From Phycisphaerae bacterium (lineage in GTDB: Bacteria > Planctomycetota > Phycisphaerae > UBA1845 > UTPLA1): 38,007 nucleotides of DNA. Location of the stretch: assembly GCA_016935885.1 (NCBI GenBank), contig JAFGQA010000413.1, forward strand, positions 1-38,007. The letters are read 5' to 3'. Position numbers and translations under genes: made by a program. This document shows, one piece after another, positions 25,226 to 32,989 of the stretch (its first letter is position 1; each line of letters begins with the position of its first letter). The notes under the pieces are model-generated. The model was not told where the DNA came from and did no database searches. It saw nothing but the letters and a program-made list of their open reading frames with translations.

Positions 25226-25300
25226 CACAATGCGCTGTATTCGGGCCAAGCACGTCGCCAGCAACGGCTTCCGATAGCTCAGCACGCGTTCTGAATCGCT

Positions 25301-25351
25301 TGTGGCACCGCCGGCCCGTGTGCGTAGACGCAGGCGAGACGCCTGTGCCAC
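25301..25351. repeat. 51-bp double-hairpin repeat upstream of the octahaem gene
   Basis: Outer arms TGTGGCAC (25301-25308) and GTGCCAC (25345-25351). Inside is CAGGCG-AGA-CGCCTG at 25331-25345. The same layout recurs at 29162-29211 within another cytochrome gene, where GCACCGCCG and GCAGGCGAGAC are conserved in the same order. Confidence 0.75.
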
Positions 25352-25370
25352 GGAAGCCCTAGCACGCGAT

Positions 25371-26480
25371 CTATGACTCATCGGCGACCTCCGTGGCCTG
25401 ATCGCCCACGACGCCAAGAAGCGTCAGGGACGGCTTGCCCAGCGAGTCTGAAACGACGATACACACCTGCGGCAGCACCGCTTGGCCGGCGACCTGATGC
25501 TCGGCCAGCACCTGCATCGCCGCGGGTGGGAGGACGAGCAATCCCATCGGCAATGTCCAGCCATCCCACGTGCCGGGGTGCTCGCGGATCTCCGCAAAGG
25601 CGTGCCCGCCGGAATCCAGCACCACAACGGATTGCCGCCCGGCGTCGACAACGAGAATCAGACCCGATGGCGCGCAGCAGACCTGCTTGGGCCGAACGAA
25701 CTGGCCTGGTCCCCGGCCCGGCCGGCCGAGCGGTTCGAGCCACTCGCCGCCGACAGTCACGCGGTGAATCATGCCCTGCACGGCGTCCGCGACCAGGATG
25801 ACACCGCCCGGGCCTTCGCACACGCCCGTCGGGGCCATGCACGAGGGACGCTCGGGTGGAGGACTGAACGACGCGAGCCACTGATGCGCGGCGAGATCGA
25901 AGCGATCCAGCCGACGGCCGGCCAGATTACCCACGCAGAGCACGCCGTCCACGACGGCCAAACCGCACGGGCGGAACTGATCACCGGCCGTATCCCCGGG
26001 CGCTAGCTGCTCGACGAACTTGCCGTTTGCGCCGTACACCAGGACACAATGCCGCGTCGTGTCCGCAACGTAGACCTTGCCGGCATGATCCGTCGTGACA
26101 TCCACCGGGCACTGCGGGGCATGGTCCGGATCGCACCACGAATCGATCTTGCCGGTGCGCAGGTCGATGACCGCGACGTCCGGCCAACCCTGGTCGCAGA
26201 CCAGGAGGCGATCACCGATCGCGGCCATGCCCTGCGGGTTACGCAGGGCCAGGTCCTCCGTTGCGTCGGGCCCGTAAAGGAACGTCTCCAGCGTGCTTGC
26301 GGCCCGATACGCAGGCAGATGCGTGGCCAAGCTGCCGTACACGGCCAATCGCGGAACGGCATCCGAGCGAGGATAGGAAGCCAGCTCGGACCACGCCTGC
26401 GGTGCGGCCCGGCTCGACACGCAGCCGGCCGCCAATAACCCGCTCAGCGAAACCGCGATCATGACCCGAGTGAGATTCAT
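25371..26480 (-). CDS. NHL-repeat beta-propeller lipoprotein (first of two)
   Basis: Predicted lipoprotein of 369 residues. The ATG at 26480 has AGGA six to seven bases upstream and opens a signal peptide ending GLLAAGC (lipobox, Cys19). The mature part is a six-bladed NHL-type propeller: repeated units such as NPQGMAAIGDRLLVCDQG, PVDVTTDHAGKVYVADT and RPKQVCCAPSGLILVVDAG each hold the P-x-G/D-V start and the VxD end of a blade. The propeller should be a rigid docking surface at the outer membrane. It lies between the tetrahaem and octahaem genes, in the same direction, and a related propeller gene is at 29280-30308, so it is likely part of the electron-transfer complex (inference). Confidence 0.87.
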   Translation of the reverse strand: MNLTRVMIAVSLSGLLAAGCVSSRAAPQAWSELASYPRSDAVPRLAVYGSLATHLPAYRAASTLETFLYGPDATEDLALRNPQGMAAIGDRLLVCDQGWPDVAVIDLRTGKIDSWCDPDHAPQCPVDVTTDHAGKVYVADTTRHCVLVYGANGKFVEQLAPGDTAGDQFRPCGLAVVDGVLCVGNLAGRRLDRFDLAAHQWLASFSPPPERPSCMAPTGVCEGPGGVILVADAVQGMIHRVTVGGEWLEPLGRPGRGPGQFVRPKQVCCAPSGLILVVDAGRQSVVVLDSGGHAFAEIREHPGTWDGWTLPMGLLVLPPAAMQVLAEHQVAGQAVLPQVCIVVSDSLGKPSLTLLGVVGDQATEVADES

Positions 26481-26679
26481 CTTGATTCCTGAACCGAAGT
26501 CCGTCGGACTCAAATCACCGTTCTTCGCGAAGAATCGCCGCGAACTTAAGGCCGCCCGGTCTTTCGCTCGATTGCTGTACATCCATTCCGCTTGGATCGC
26601 CGCACGGGCCGAAGCCCGTGGCGCTCGTTCTTCATGTGTTCTCGCACGAACCAACCGACTTCGTGTAGATTATCGAACG

Positions 26680-26731
26680 CCTAAACCCTCGAACCCTTAG
26701 ATCCTCGAATCCTAAAACCCTCAAATCCTCC
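26680..26731. repeat. 8-bp degenerate tandem repeat next to the tetrahaem stop codon
   Basis: Units CCCTCGAA, CCCTTAGA, TCCTCGAA, TCCTAAAA, CCCTCAAA and TCCTCCTC follow one another and abut the stop codon at 26732-26734. On the transcribed strand the unit is TTCGAGGG-like. A matching array lies at 27335-27383, on the other side of the same gene. The remaining part of the gap (26481-26679) shows only a short repeat with GCACGGGCCGAAGCCCGTG near 26602. Confidence 0.8.
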
Positions 26732-27328
26732 TCACTTCACGTGACAGCTCAGGCACAACCGGCTGCGCTTGTTGGGCATCACCAGCATCTTCTTGGTCCC
26801 CGACGTGTTGTGCGGGTCGTGACAGGAGACGCATTCGAGTCGGCCGTCGGGCAGCCGGATAAGGCCTTCGGCCTCCACAATCGCCTGGGGGCGGAACTTC
26901 CTCGGGTTGGCGGGATAACGCACTCCGATCGGATGATCGCGCAATCCATCCCCGCCGGGCGTGCCGAAGCCCTCGCGAACGCCCGCCAGGACCGCATGGG
27001 CCGAGCCGATGGCCGACGTGCCCACGGTGCCGTCATGGCAAGCCAGGCAGATCAGACTTGTCGGACCGGGCGCGTAGCGATCGGTCGCGTAAACGCGGCG
27101 CTGGCCCGAGACCGGAATCATCTTCAGCGCCGGCCCTGCCGCCCCTGCCTCGCCCGCCGGCCGCACGGCCTGCATATGCGGCACGTGACAGGCAGTGCAG
27201 GCGTTGCTGAACTCGGCGTGCGGATCGCTGAAATCGTGCGGGCTGCCCGCGACGCCGGTCTTATCGACCGTGTCATCGCCCCACAAGAGCAAGGCCGGCA
27301 TCGCGACAAGGATCAGAATCGCCTTCAT
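26732..27328 (-). CDS. Tetrahaem c-type cytochrome
   Basis: Small exported cytochrome of 198 residues with four CxxCH motifs: CTACH, CLACH, CVSCH and CLSCH. It opens with a short signal peptide, then AGSPHDFSD. CVSCHDPHNTSGTKK with the C-terminal CLSCHVK is a complete paired-CXXCH unit, and DHPIGVRYP may supply a distal His. The ATG at 27328 has GAGG seven bases upstream. Size and haem number are similar to those of the filament-forming tetrahaem cytochromes of the OmcE kind, but sequence identity to them cannot be judged here. GSPHD and the CLACHDG segment are shared with the 12-haem protein next door. It is framed by 8-bp tandem repeats on both sides. Confidence 0.9.
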   Translation of the reverse strand: MKAILILVAMPALLLWGDDTVDKTGVAGSPHDFSDPHAEFSNACTACHVPHMQAVRPAGEAGAAGPALKMIPVSGQRRVYATDRYAPGPTSLICLACHDGTVGTSAIGSAHAVLAGVREGFGTPGGDGLRDHPIGVRYPANPRKFRPQAIVEAEGLIRLPDGRLECVSCHDPHNTSGTKKMLVMPNKRSRLCLSCHVK

Positions 27329-27334
27329 CACTTA

Positions 27335-27383
27335 CCCTCAAACCCTTGAACCTTCAAGCCCTTGAATCCTCGGACCCTCTTTC
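27335..27383. repeat. 8-bp degenerate tandem repeat upstream of the tetrahaem gene
   Basis: Units CCCTCAAA, CCCTTGAA, CCTTCAAG, CCCTTGAA, TCCTCGGA and CCCTCTTT fill the 56-bp space between the 12-haem stop codon (27385-27387) and the tetrahaem start. The minus strand carries GAGGG units, one of which serves as the ribosome-binding site of the tetrahaem gene. Confidence 0.8.
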
Positions 27384-27384
27384 A

Positions 27385-29283
27385 TCAATTCTGATATTGC
27401 GATTGAACGTGAACCACACCGTGGCACTCCAGCGTGCAATTCCCGCGGCGGCTGCCGGTGTCCTCATAAAGAATCCTGGGCACGCCCCCGATCGTCGCGG
27501 GACGCACGATTGATCGGTCAAAATTGATCAGATTACTGTTGTTGCGCGCGTTGCCCTGACGCCTGCTGATGCCGTGCGCGTCGTGGCAGGCCGAGCACGG
27601 CACGTTGCCGCGCACGACGTGCCGGTTGTGCAGCGGGAACGTCTGGTCGGCAAGGATGCTCGCGCGGTCGTGACAGCGGTAGCACAAGGCATAAGCGCGG
27701 GGGCTCTCGTTCGTGAAGTCCCGCATCGAGTAGTTGTCGATCAATAGCGGCTGATAGATCGAACCATGGGGCCCCGAGGCGGCACCGGCCCCAAACGCCA
27801 CCACCGTCGCCTGGTCCGAGTTGTGGCAATCGGTGCACCGAACGATCGAGCCGACACGCCAGGGCAGCCGCAGGCTCGCCACCTCGTTATTATTCCGCGG
27901 GCCGATCACCGGATGGAATGACGGGTTGGTCACCTGGAATTCCAGCCGCGTGTTGGCCTGCGTGACCTGCCGCGTCACCGTGCCCAACCGTGGACGATCG
28001 ATGCCATCCGCGTGGCACTTGAAGCAGATCTCGTATTCAAAGCGAGCCCGCTCGATGATGCGCCCGAACCGGTCCATGCCGGAGACGTACTCGTTGGCCG
28101 GGCTGACCAGCCCTACGCCGATGGTCGGGTTCTTGGCAAGGATGCCCGGACGGGTCGAGGTGGCATGGGGATTGTGACAATCCACGCATTCGACGTGGCG
28201 CCGCATAAGGCGCGGGTCCTCGTCGGGATCGTGCCGGTCGCGATACACGCGCACCCGGTGGGCGCTGCGCTTCTTGATATCGCTGGCGATGTTCGTCCGG
28301 GCCAGGCCGCCCGAGTGGCAGTTGAGACAATTGTCCTCCTCGCGGCGGAAGCGGAGCAAGCGCTCATGCCCGGCCGCGGAGTGAATCTTGTGACAGTTGC
28401 CGCAGGCATTGTCGGCCACGGTGTGGTACTTGAGGTGCTCGCGTGGATCGACCCTGCGGCCCGCCACCGTGACGCCGCTCCGGGCGTGACTGCACGCGCG
28501 CCAGCCATCCAGGTCATGGCAGGAAAGACAAATCGCCGACATGCGGTCCGTAATCCGCAGGAAGTTGCACAACTCGTTGTTATGCGGGTCGTGACACGTC
28601 GTGCAGTGGACCTCGTTGTGCGGCCCCATGGGCAACTCCCGGCTGACCAACCCGGGATCTTTGAGTTGCCCGTCCCGGGCGGCCAGCGGCCGGTCGAAAC
28701 GGAAACCGATCGGATGGTCGTCCGAAAGGTCCTGCGTCAAATCACTCGGGCCGGGCGGAATGGTACGACGGCTCATCACGACAAGCTCGTCGATGGGCCG
28801 GCTCGCCAGCAGGCCCAATGCCAGCGCCCCGTCGTGGCAGCTCAGACACATCTTGGAGGGCCCGCTGGGCTGATCGATCCGTGCGTCCGTCGTGGAACTC
28901 GTATAGATGCGATAGTGCGTCGGCGGCATGTGACGGTTCCACAGCGGCTTCTGACCAGTCGCGTTGTGTGGCGTATGGCAGAAGACACAGACTTCCTCCT
29001 CGTAGAGGGCATGGATGTCGCCGGGACCGCTGGCGCTCAGGTCGTGTGGCGAGCCGACAACCGTCTGCTGGGCCGACGCAACGCCCGCTGCCCACCACCA
29101 CAATGCCAAGGCAGACAGCCCCCACAGAACAGGCCGCGACAGAGCAGGCCCCAACGCCCTCGTAGCACCGCCGTCTCGGCCGTGCGGACGCAGGCGAGAC
29201 CCCTGTGCCACACCCGAACACAGGCGGGACGCCTTTGCCGCAGATGCGTTGGTGTGTAATCTCATGTCTGACGCGCGTCTCAT
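27385..29283 (-). CDS. Dodecahaem c-type cytochrome with one CX3CH motif
   Basis: Exported cytochrome of about 632 residues. Eleven CxxCH motifs are visible: CVFCH, CLSCH, CTTCH, CLSCH, CGNCH, CLNCH, CVDCH, CFKCH, CTDCH, CYRCH and CSACH. A twelfth, CTLECH near the C-terminus (27421-27438), has three residues between the cysteines. After the signal peptide (LWGLSALALWWWAAGVASA) comes VVGSPHDLS, like the tetrahaem protein. CVFCHTPHN and the later CLSCHDG belong to the doubled-CXXCH pattern. The start is taken as the ATG at 29283, whose ATGA overlaps the NHL stop codon; an ATG at 29265 is also possible. Hairpin repeats (29162-29243) encode the long n-region. It is the largest cytochrome of the set and a candidate conduit or surface component. 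Confidence 0.9.
   Translation of the reverse strand: MRRASDMRLHTNASAAKASRLCSGVAQGSRLRPHGRDGGATRALGPALSRPVLWGLSALALWWWAAGVASAQQTVVGSPHDLSASGPGDIHALYEEEVCVFCHTPHNATGQKPLWNRHMPPTHYRIYTSSTTDARIDQPSGPSKMCLSCHDGALALGLLASRPIDELVVMSRRTIPPGPSDLTQDLSDDHPIGFRFDRPLAARDGQLKDPGLVSRELPMGPHNEVHCTTCHDPHNNELCNFLRITDRMSAICLSCHDLDGWRACSHARSGVTVAGRRVDPREHLKYHTVADNACGNCHKIHSAAGHERLLRFRREEDNCLNCHSGGLARTNIASDIKKRSAHRVRVYRDRHDPDEDPRLMRRHVECVDCHNPHATSTRPGILAKNPTIGVGLVSPANEYVSGMDRFGRIIERARFEYEICFKCHADGIDRPRLGTVTRQVTQANTRLEFQVTNPSFHPVIGPRNNNEVASLRLPWRVGSIVRCTDCHNSDQATVVAFGAGAASGPHGSIYQPLLIDNYSMRDFTNESPRAYALCYRCHDRASILADQTFPLHNRHVVRGNVPCSACHDAHGISRRQGNARNNSNLINFDRSIVRPATIGGVPRILYEDTGSRRGNCTLECHGVVHVQSQYQN
29162..29243. 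repeat. Two hairpin repeats read through in the dodecahaem n-region
   Basis: The first copy (29162-29211) parallels 25301-25351 with GCACCGCCG, GCAGGCGAGAC and GTGCCAC in order. The second (29218-29243) contains CACAGGCGGGACGCC and degenerate GTGCC arms. In the cytochrome frame they encode the segment with two SRLR/SRLC words, comparable to the one before the octahaem gene. Confidence 0.72.
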
Positions 29284-30308
29284 TTGAGCAACTTGAATAC
29301 CTGCAGCCGCCTGTTGTACGTGTCGGCGACCCACATCCTCTGCTGGGCATCGACATAAATGCCGGCCGGGAGCCAAAACTCGCCGGGGCCGTGGCCCTCG
29401 CCGCCAAACGCCAGGAGGAGTTCGCCCTGCGGCGTAAAACCCTGCACGTTTTCAAACCGTGCATCGACCACCCAAAGGTTACCTTCCGTAGAAACGGCCA
29501 CACCCTTGGGCAATGCGAAATCACCGGTGGCATCGCCCTTGCGGCCGAACTCGCCGAGCGGGACACCCTCCGCGGTGAACTGCTGAACGCGGAAGTTGAG
29601 CGAGTCCGCCACCGCCACCGTGCCACCCGGCCCGCAGGCGACGTGCGACGGATGGTTGAATTCGCCCGACCCCGTGCCTTTGGAGCCGAACTGCCGCACC
29701 AGCCGACCATCCCGATGAAAGACGAAGACCGAATTCGCCCCGGTGTCCGTCACAAAGAGCAGATCGCCCGCAGGTGAATAGGCCAAACCCGCTGGATGCT
29801 GCAAGGCGTCACGGCCAATCAGTTGGCCCGGGCCCGACGGGCGGATGACCGCCACGGCATGAAGCGATGAATCCGCCACGTACAAGTCGTCGCCGGCCCA
29901 CGCGACACCGACCGGGCAGCCAAACAGCGTACCCGCCGCGTCGCAGACGTCGTGCCGCGTGTACTTGCGCTTCTCCAAATCGAACGCGTGCGCGCACTTG
30001 CCCGTCGTGTCGGCGACGGCGACCCGCAAACCGTCCTTGTGAACCGCCACGGCGTACGGCGTGAGCAGCTTCGCCGGCTCCGTGGGGCCGTGCAGGATCT
30101 CGTGCCACACCTGACCGGCGCTCTTGCCGGCGCCAAGGTCTTCGCTGCTGCTAAGCTCGCCGAGATGGCAAATCCTGGGCGGATCGGGAGACTTCGGCCA
30201 GACCAGCGGCGGATCGGACGGCTCAAACAGCGGCCCAGAAGCCGGCCGCGCACAACCGGCTGCAAGCGCCAAGGACAATGCACTGATTATCACCAAAGTG
30301 CGAGTCAC
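29280..30308 (-). CDS. NHL-repeat beta-propeller lipoprotein (second of two)
   Basis: Predicted lipoprotein of 342 residues starting with GTG at 30308; the signal peptide ends LALAAGC (lipobox, Cys19). The NHL blades are textbook: GSGEFNHPSHVACGPGG, VAVADSLNFRVQQF, GDFALPKGVAVSTEGNLWVVD and GPGEFWLPAGIYVD, ending VADTYNRRLQVFKLLK. Six blades are likely. The stop codon overlaps the start of the 12-haem gene (ATGA), so the two proteins are made together. It is homologous in plan to the lipoprotein at 25371-26480. The signal and context point to attachment at the outer membrane beside the cytochromes. Confidence 0.9.
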   Translation of the reverse strand: MTRTLVIISALSLALAAGCARPASGPLFEPSDPPLVWPKSPDPPRICHLGELSSSEDLGAGKSAGQVWHEILHGPTEPAKLLTPYAVAVHKDGLRVAVADTTGKCAHAFDLEKRKYTRHDVCDAAGTLFGCPVGVAWAGDDLYVADSSLHAVAVIRPSGPGQLIGRDALQHPAGLAYSPAGDLLFVTDTGANSVFVFHRDGRLVRQFGSKGTGSGEFNHPSHVACGPGGTVAVADSLNFRVQQFTAEGVPLGEFGRKGDATGDFALPKGVAVSTEGNLWVVDARFENVQGFTPQGELLLAFGGEGHGPGEFWLPAGIYVDAQQRMWVADTYNRRLQVFKLLK

Positions 30309-30473
30309 GACCGACTATCCACGTCCTCGAAGGGGGGCGTCGAAAGCTCCGCCAAACGGCACCCCCCGCCTTCGCGGTTCACATCCCCGCGACGACGAGC
30401 GAGCCTGAGCTGCGAGCGGCCCCGCATTTTCCCTTATTCTTCCAACGCCATTCCTCGATTCACCGTTTCCGCT

Positions 30474-32597
30474 TTACCCGCCCCTCCTCGAAGACCCAAA
30501 CAAGTTGGACAAATCACGCCGGATACGCAGCCAGACGCCCAAACCGTCTTCGCGCGAGTCAGCCAGTGAAAGCAGATCGTATTCCGCGGTCAATTCGACG
30601 GTCAACTCGCCGCGACGGTATTCCAGCCCCACACGGGCATCAACGCCGTGCGTCGTGCCGTCCACCGAGTCGTCCTCCCAGCGGTACGCGGTCCCGGCGG
30701 TCGCGGACAGATAGCGATTCAGTTGCATCCGATCGGTGACGTCGACGTCCAACCACCAGACGTTCTTGCCGGGCAGCCCGCACTCGCCGCCCTCAAAGTA
30801 ATAGCGGGACAGCTCCATTGTCGCATCGAGGTTGTGGGGGACCGTCCGAATCAGGGAGACACGCCCGGTCAAGTGGTACGCGTCGTACGGCTCAACGGTG
30901 TCGTCGAAGACCTCATACTCGGTCCCGACCGACCACCGCTCCCGATCATACTTGAGACCGAGGCGGTGGCGATTTGTGTTGTCCCGTGCGAGGAACATGT
31001 CCTGCGCGGCATCGACGTGCTGGCAACGGCTTTCCAGCGAGTAATACGGCGTCAGTCCCATGTCGAACCGGTGCTCGACCAGCAGGTCACTCCGGTACGT
31101 GTCCACGGTGGAACCGACCGGGACCTCGTAGCGATAGTCCACGTACACAACGTCGCCGTTGGCAATCCGCCCCGTGGGGATCCGACCGAGTTGAATGCGG
31201 TGTCCCAGCGGCACGATGTAGTAGTCGATTCCCGGAACATAGATGCGGGTCCGCGTGCCGTTGTGGACCACGATGCTGCCAGCGACCGGGTGTCGGTTCG
31301 TCAGGAAGACCGGCGACACGCCGCCCAGCACGTGTGTCTCGCCCCGGACGACCCGCATGCCCGCGTCGCCGCTCGTCCGCGAGCGGTCGTAGGCGAAGGC
31401 GACATTCGCGTTGAACTCACCCAGCGACGTGGGACGCGTGTAGCCCACGTCCAGCCCGCCGCCGAGTTCGCACGTCTCGACGTCGTCGTCGGCCCGCTCA
31501 CAAAGCCCGAAGCCGTCCAGGCTGATGCGCCAATGCTTGTCCGGCTGGTACAGGGCCTGCGCGTCGAACTTGTGCTGGTTCACGCGGATGTCGTCTTGGT
31601 CGAAGCGGTAGAACCCGTACCGATAGATGGTCTTGAGCTTGTCGCTGTGTTTAACGGTAAGCCGGGGGACAAGCTGGAGCTCGTCGCGGGCCAGATCGCC
31701 CTTCTCGGTGCTGAAGTGGAAGAACGTATCCAGCCTGTGCTGCTTGCTTTCCCCGAAATCCAACTCGTGTTCGAGCCGGAAGTCGTCGCGCTGCGTGTCG
31801 AAGTCGTACGTGCTGCCCTGATAAGTGTATTCGTCGTGCGTGTGGTCGTAGGAGAACCGCAGCCGATGGTGGTCGGAGATCTCCCACCTGCTGTCCAGCC
31901 AGAACTTGACCTGTCTGAGCTGTTCGTCGTCCTCGTCCAGACGATTCCCCGTGCGGTCCACGTCCCGGAAGCTGAAGCCGAACTCCGTGGTCACCGGGCC
32001 GGTCAGGGCCAAGGCGGTGAAGCCTGTCTCCGTGGTCTCCTCGTCCAGGGCCGGTAGAAACTGACGGGAGATGCGGTCGTCGGTGCGCCTGGCGTAGACG
32101 TTCATCGAGAGTGGCTTGGCCTTGAGGATGTCGAGCGAGACGTCGTAGTCGCCGAGGAAGCCGTTGTCGTAGTCGCCGTGCTTGCGGCCGAAGACCGATT
32201 CGCGATAGTCGGTCTGCGTCAGCCCCAACGCCAGGTCCGCACGCCAGTCGATCAGATTGGGATCGAAGACGTCTCCGGCGAGGTTGAGGCCGAGCTTCTC
32301 GCGGAACTCCAATTCATGGTTCTTCTGAAGGAGACTTCGCTTGCCCGTACGCGGCTTGGAGGAGTACTTGACGCGCCGATCCTGGTAGCCGGACTCGAAT
32401 TCCAGATAGGCCGCCGCATAGTCGAGGTGCAGCGCCCCCGGCTTGATCCGTGAACTCGCAGTCGCCTCGGCCTGCTCATCGACCTGTTCGACATCAACCT
32501 GTTCGACCTGTTCGTCGGCGACGGCTGCACCACCCCATAAGACACTGAAGACCGGTATGAGCAGCACTCTCGCCGCGATTGGGATTCCTACCCGCAT
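30474..32597 (-). CDS. Outer-membrane beta-barrel protein (putative porin of the cytochrome conduit)
   Basis: Protein of about 707 residues. From the ATG at 32597 a signal peptide (IAARVLLIPVFSVLWGGAAVA, then DEQ) precedes a short acidic Val/Asp/Glu/Gln tract. The rest has alternating polar-hydrophobic strands with many Tyr, Arg, Asp and His, as in large outer-membrane barrels, for example HRLRFSYDHTHDEYTY and KTIYRYGFYRFDQDD. A central non-barrel insert near residues 440-500 contains RHPVAGSIVV, GIDYYIVPLGHRI and GRIPTGRIANGDVVYVDY. There is no CxxCH and no TonB box or plug domain visible. First gene of the cytochrome run, 165 bp ahead of the NHL gene; by analogy to MtrB/OmbB it could thread a cytochrome through the outer membrane. 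The specific family is not recognised. A possible TTG start lies at 32624. Confidence 0.8.
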   Translation of the reverse strand: MRVGIPIAARVLLIPVFSVLWGGAAVADEQVEQVDVEQVDEQAEATASSRIKPGALHLDYAAAYLEFESGYQDRRVKYSSKPRTGKRSLLQKNHELEFREKLGLNLAGDVFDPNLIDWRADLALGLTQTDYRESVFGRKHGDYDNGFLGDYDVSLDILKAKPLSMNVYARRTDDRISRQFLPALDEETTETGFTALALTGPVTTEFGFSFRDVDRTGNRLDEDDEQLRQVKFWLDSRWEISDHHRLRFSYDHTHDEYTYQGSTYDFDTQRDDFRLEHELDFGESKQHRLDTFFHFSTEKGDLARDELQLVPRLTVKHSDKLKTIYRYGFYRFDQDDIRVNQHKFDAQALYQPDKHWRISLDGFGLCERADDDVETCELGGGLDVGYTRPTSLGEFNANVAFAYDRSRTSGDAGMRVVRGETHVLGGVSPVFLTNRHPVAGSIVVHNGTRTRIYVPGIDYYIVPLGHRIQLGRIPTGRIANGDVVYVDYRYEVPVGSTVDTYRSDLLVEHRFDMGLTPYYSLESRCQHVDAAQDMFLARDNTNRHRLGLKYDRERWSVGTEYEVFDDTVEPYDAYHLTGRVSLIRTVPHNLDATMELSRYYFEGGECGLPGKNVWWLDVDVTDRMQLNRYLSATAGTAYRWEDDSVDGTTHGVDARVGLEYRRGELTVELTAEYDLLSLADSREDGLGVWLRIRRDLSNLFGSSRRGG

Positions 32598-32670
32598 CTC
32601 GAACCCACTTGTCCGCACGATCAAAGCTCGACCAGGGTTGGCCTTTTATGAAATCCGCGCCAAGGCGTGC

Positions 32671-32699
32671 ATTAAACACATCACACGCGTCCAGGTCAA
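32671..32699 (-). promoter_or_regulatory. Candidate sigma-70 promoter for the barrel/cytochrome operon
   Basis: On the minus strand TTGACC (32694-32699) and TTTAAT (32671-32676) are separated by 17 bases. A start near 32664 would give a leader of about 65 nt before the barrel ATG at 32597. It lies in the 392-bp space between the divergent barrel and octahaem genes, which is locally AT-rich. No equally good promoter is seen for the rightward gene. Confidence 0.55.
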
Positions 32700-32989
32700 A
32701 GGAACCTATCTGGAATTAATAGCGCCGTTTTGGTGCGAATTGTTCTAGCCACGCTCCGTCTCGCTCCTGGGTCAATTCACAAGGCCGCGGCCTCGCTCGC
32801 CCCGTGATTCAGATCGGATGGACGCACCGCAGGACTGAAAACCCATTTGCACGGATCGGATCGGAAGACAAGGAAGACGAGGTGGTAAAGCCAAGGAATG
32901 CTGGTAAACTGCCCATGCCCGGTTGTCAGATTCGGCGGTTGGCGCGGCCGCCGAGCCGGTGGACCATCACGTATGTGAGTAGAAGAGCA

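Noticed and set aside
25226..25417. N-terminal extension of the octahaem cytochrome to 25417
   Set aside because: It is encoded by a dispersed double-hairpin repeat and would place more than 120 residues before the signal segment.
30648..32057. A 469-codon open frame on the + strand opposite the beta-barrel gene
   Set aside because: It is antisense to a gene with a signal peptide and strand pattern; its composition (Val/Arg/Glu/Gln-rich, no domain) is that of a GC-rich shadow frame.
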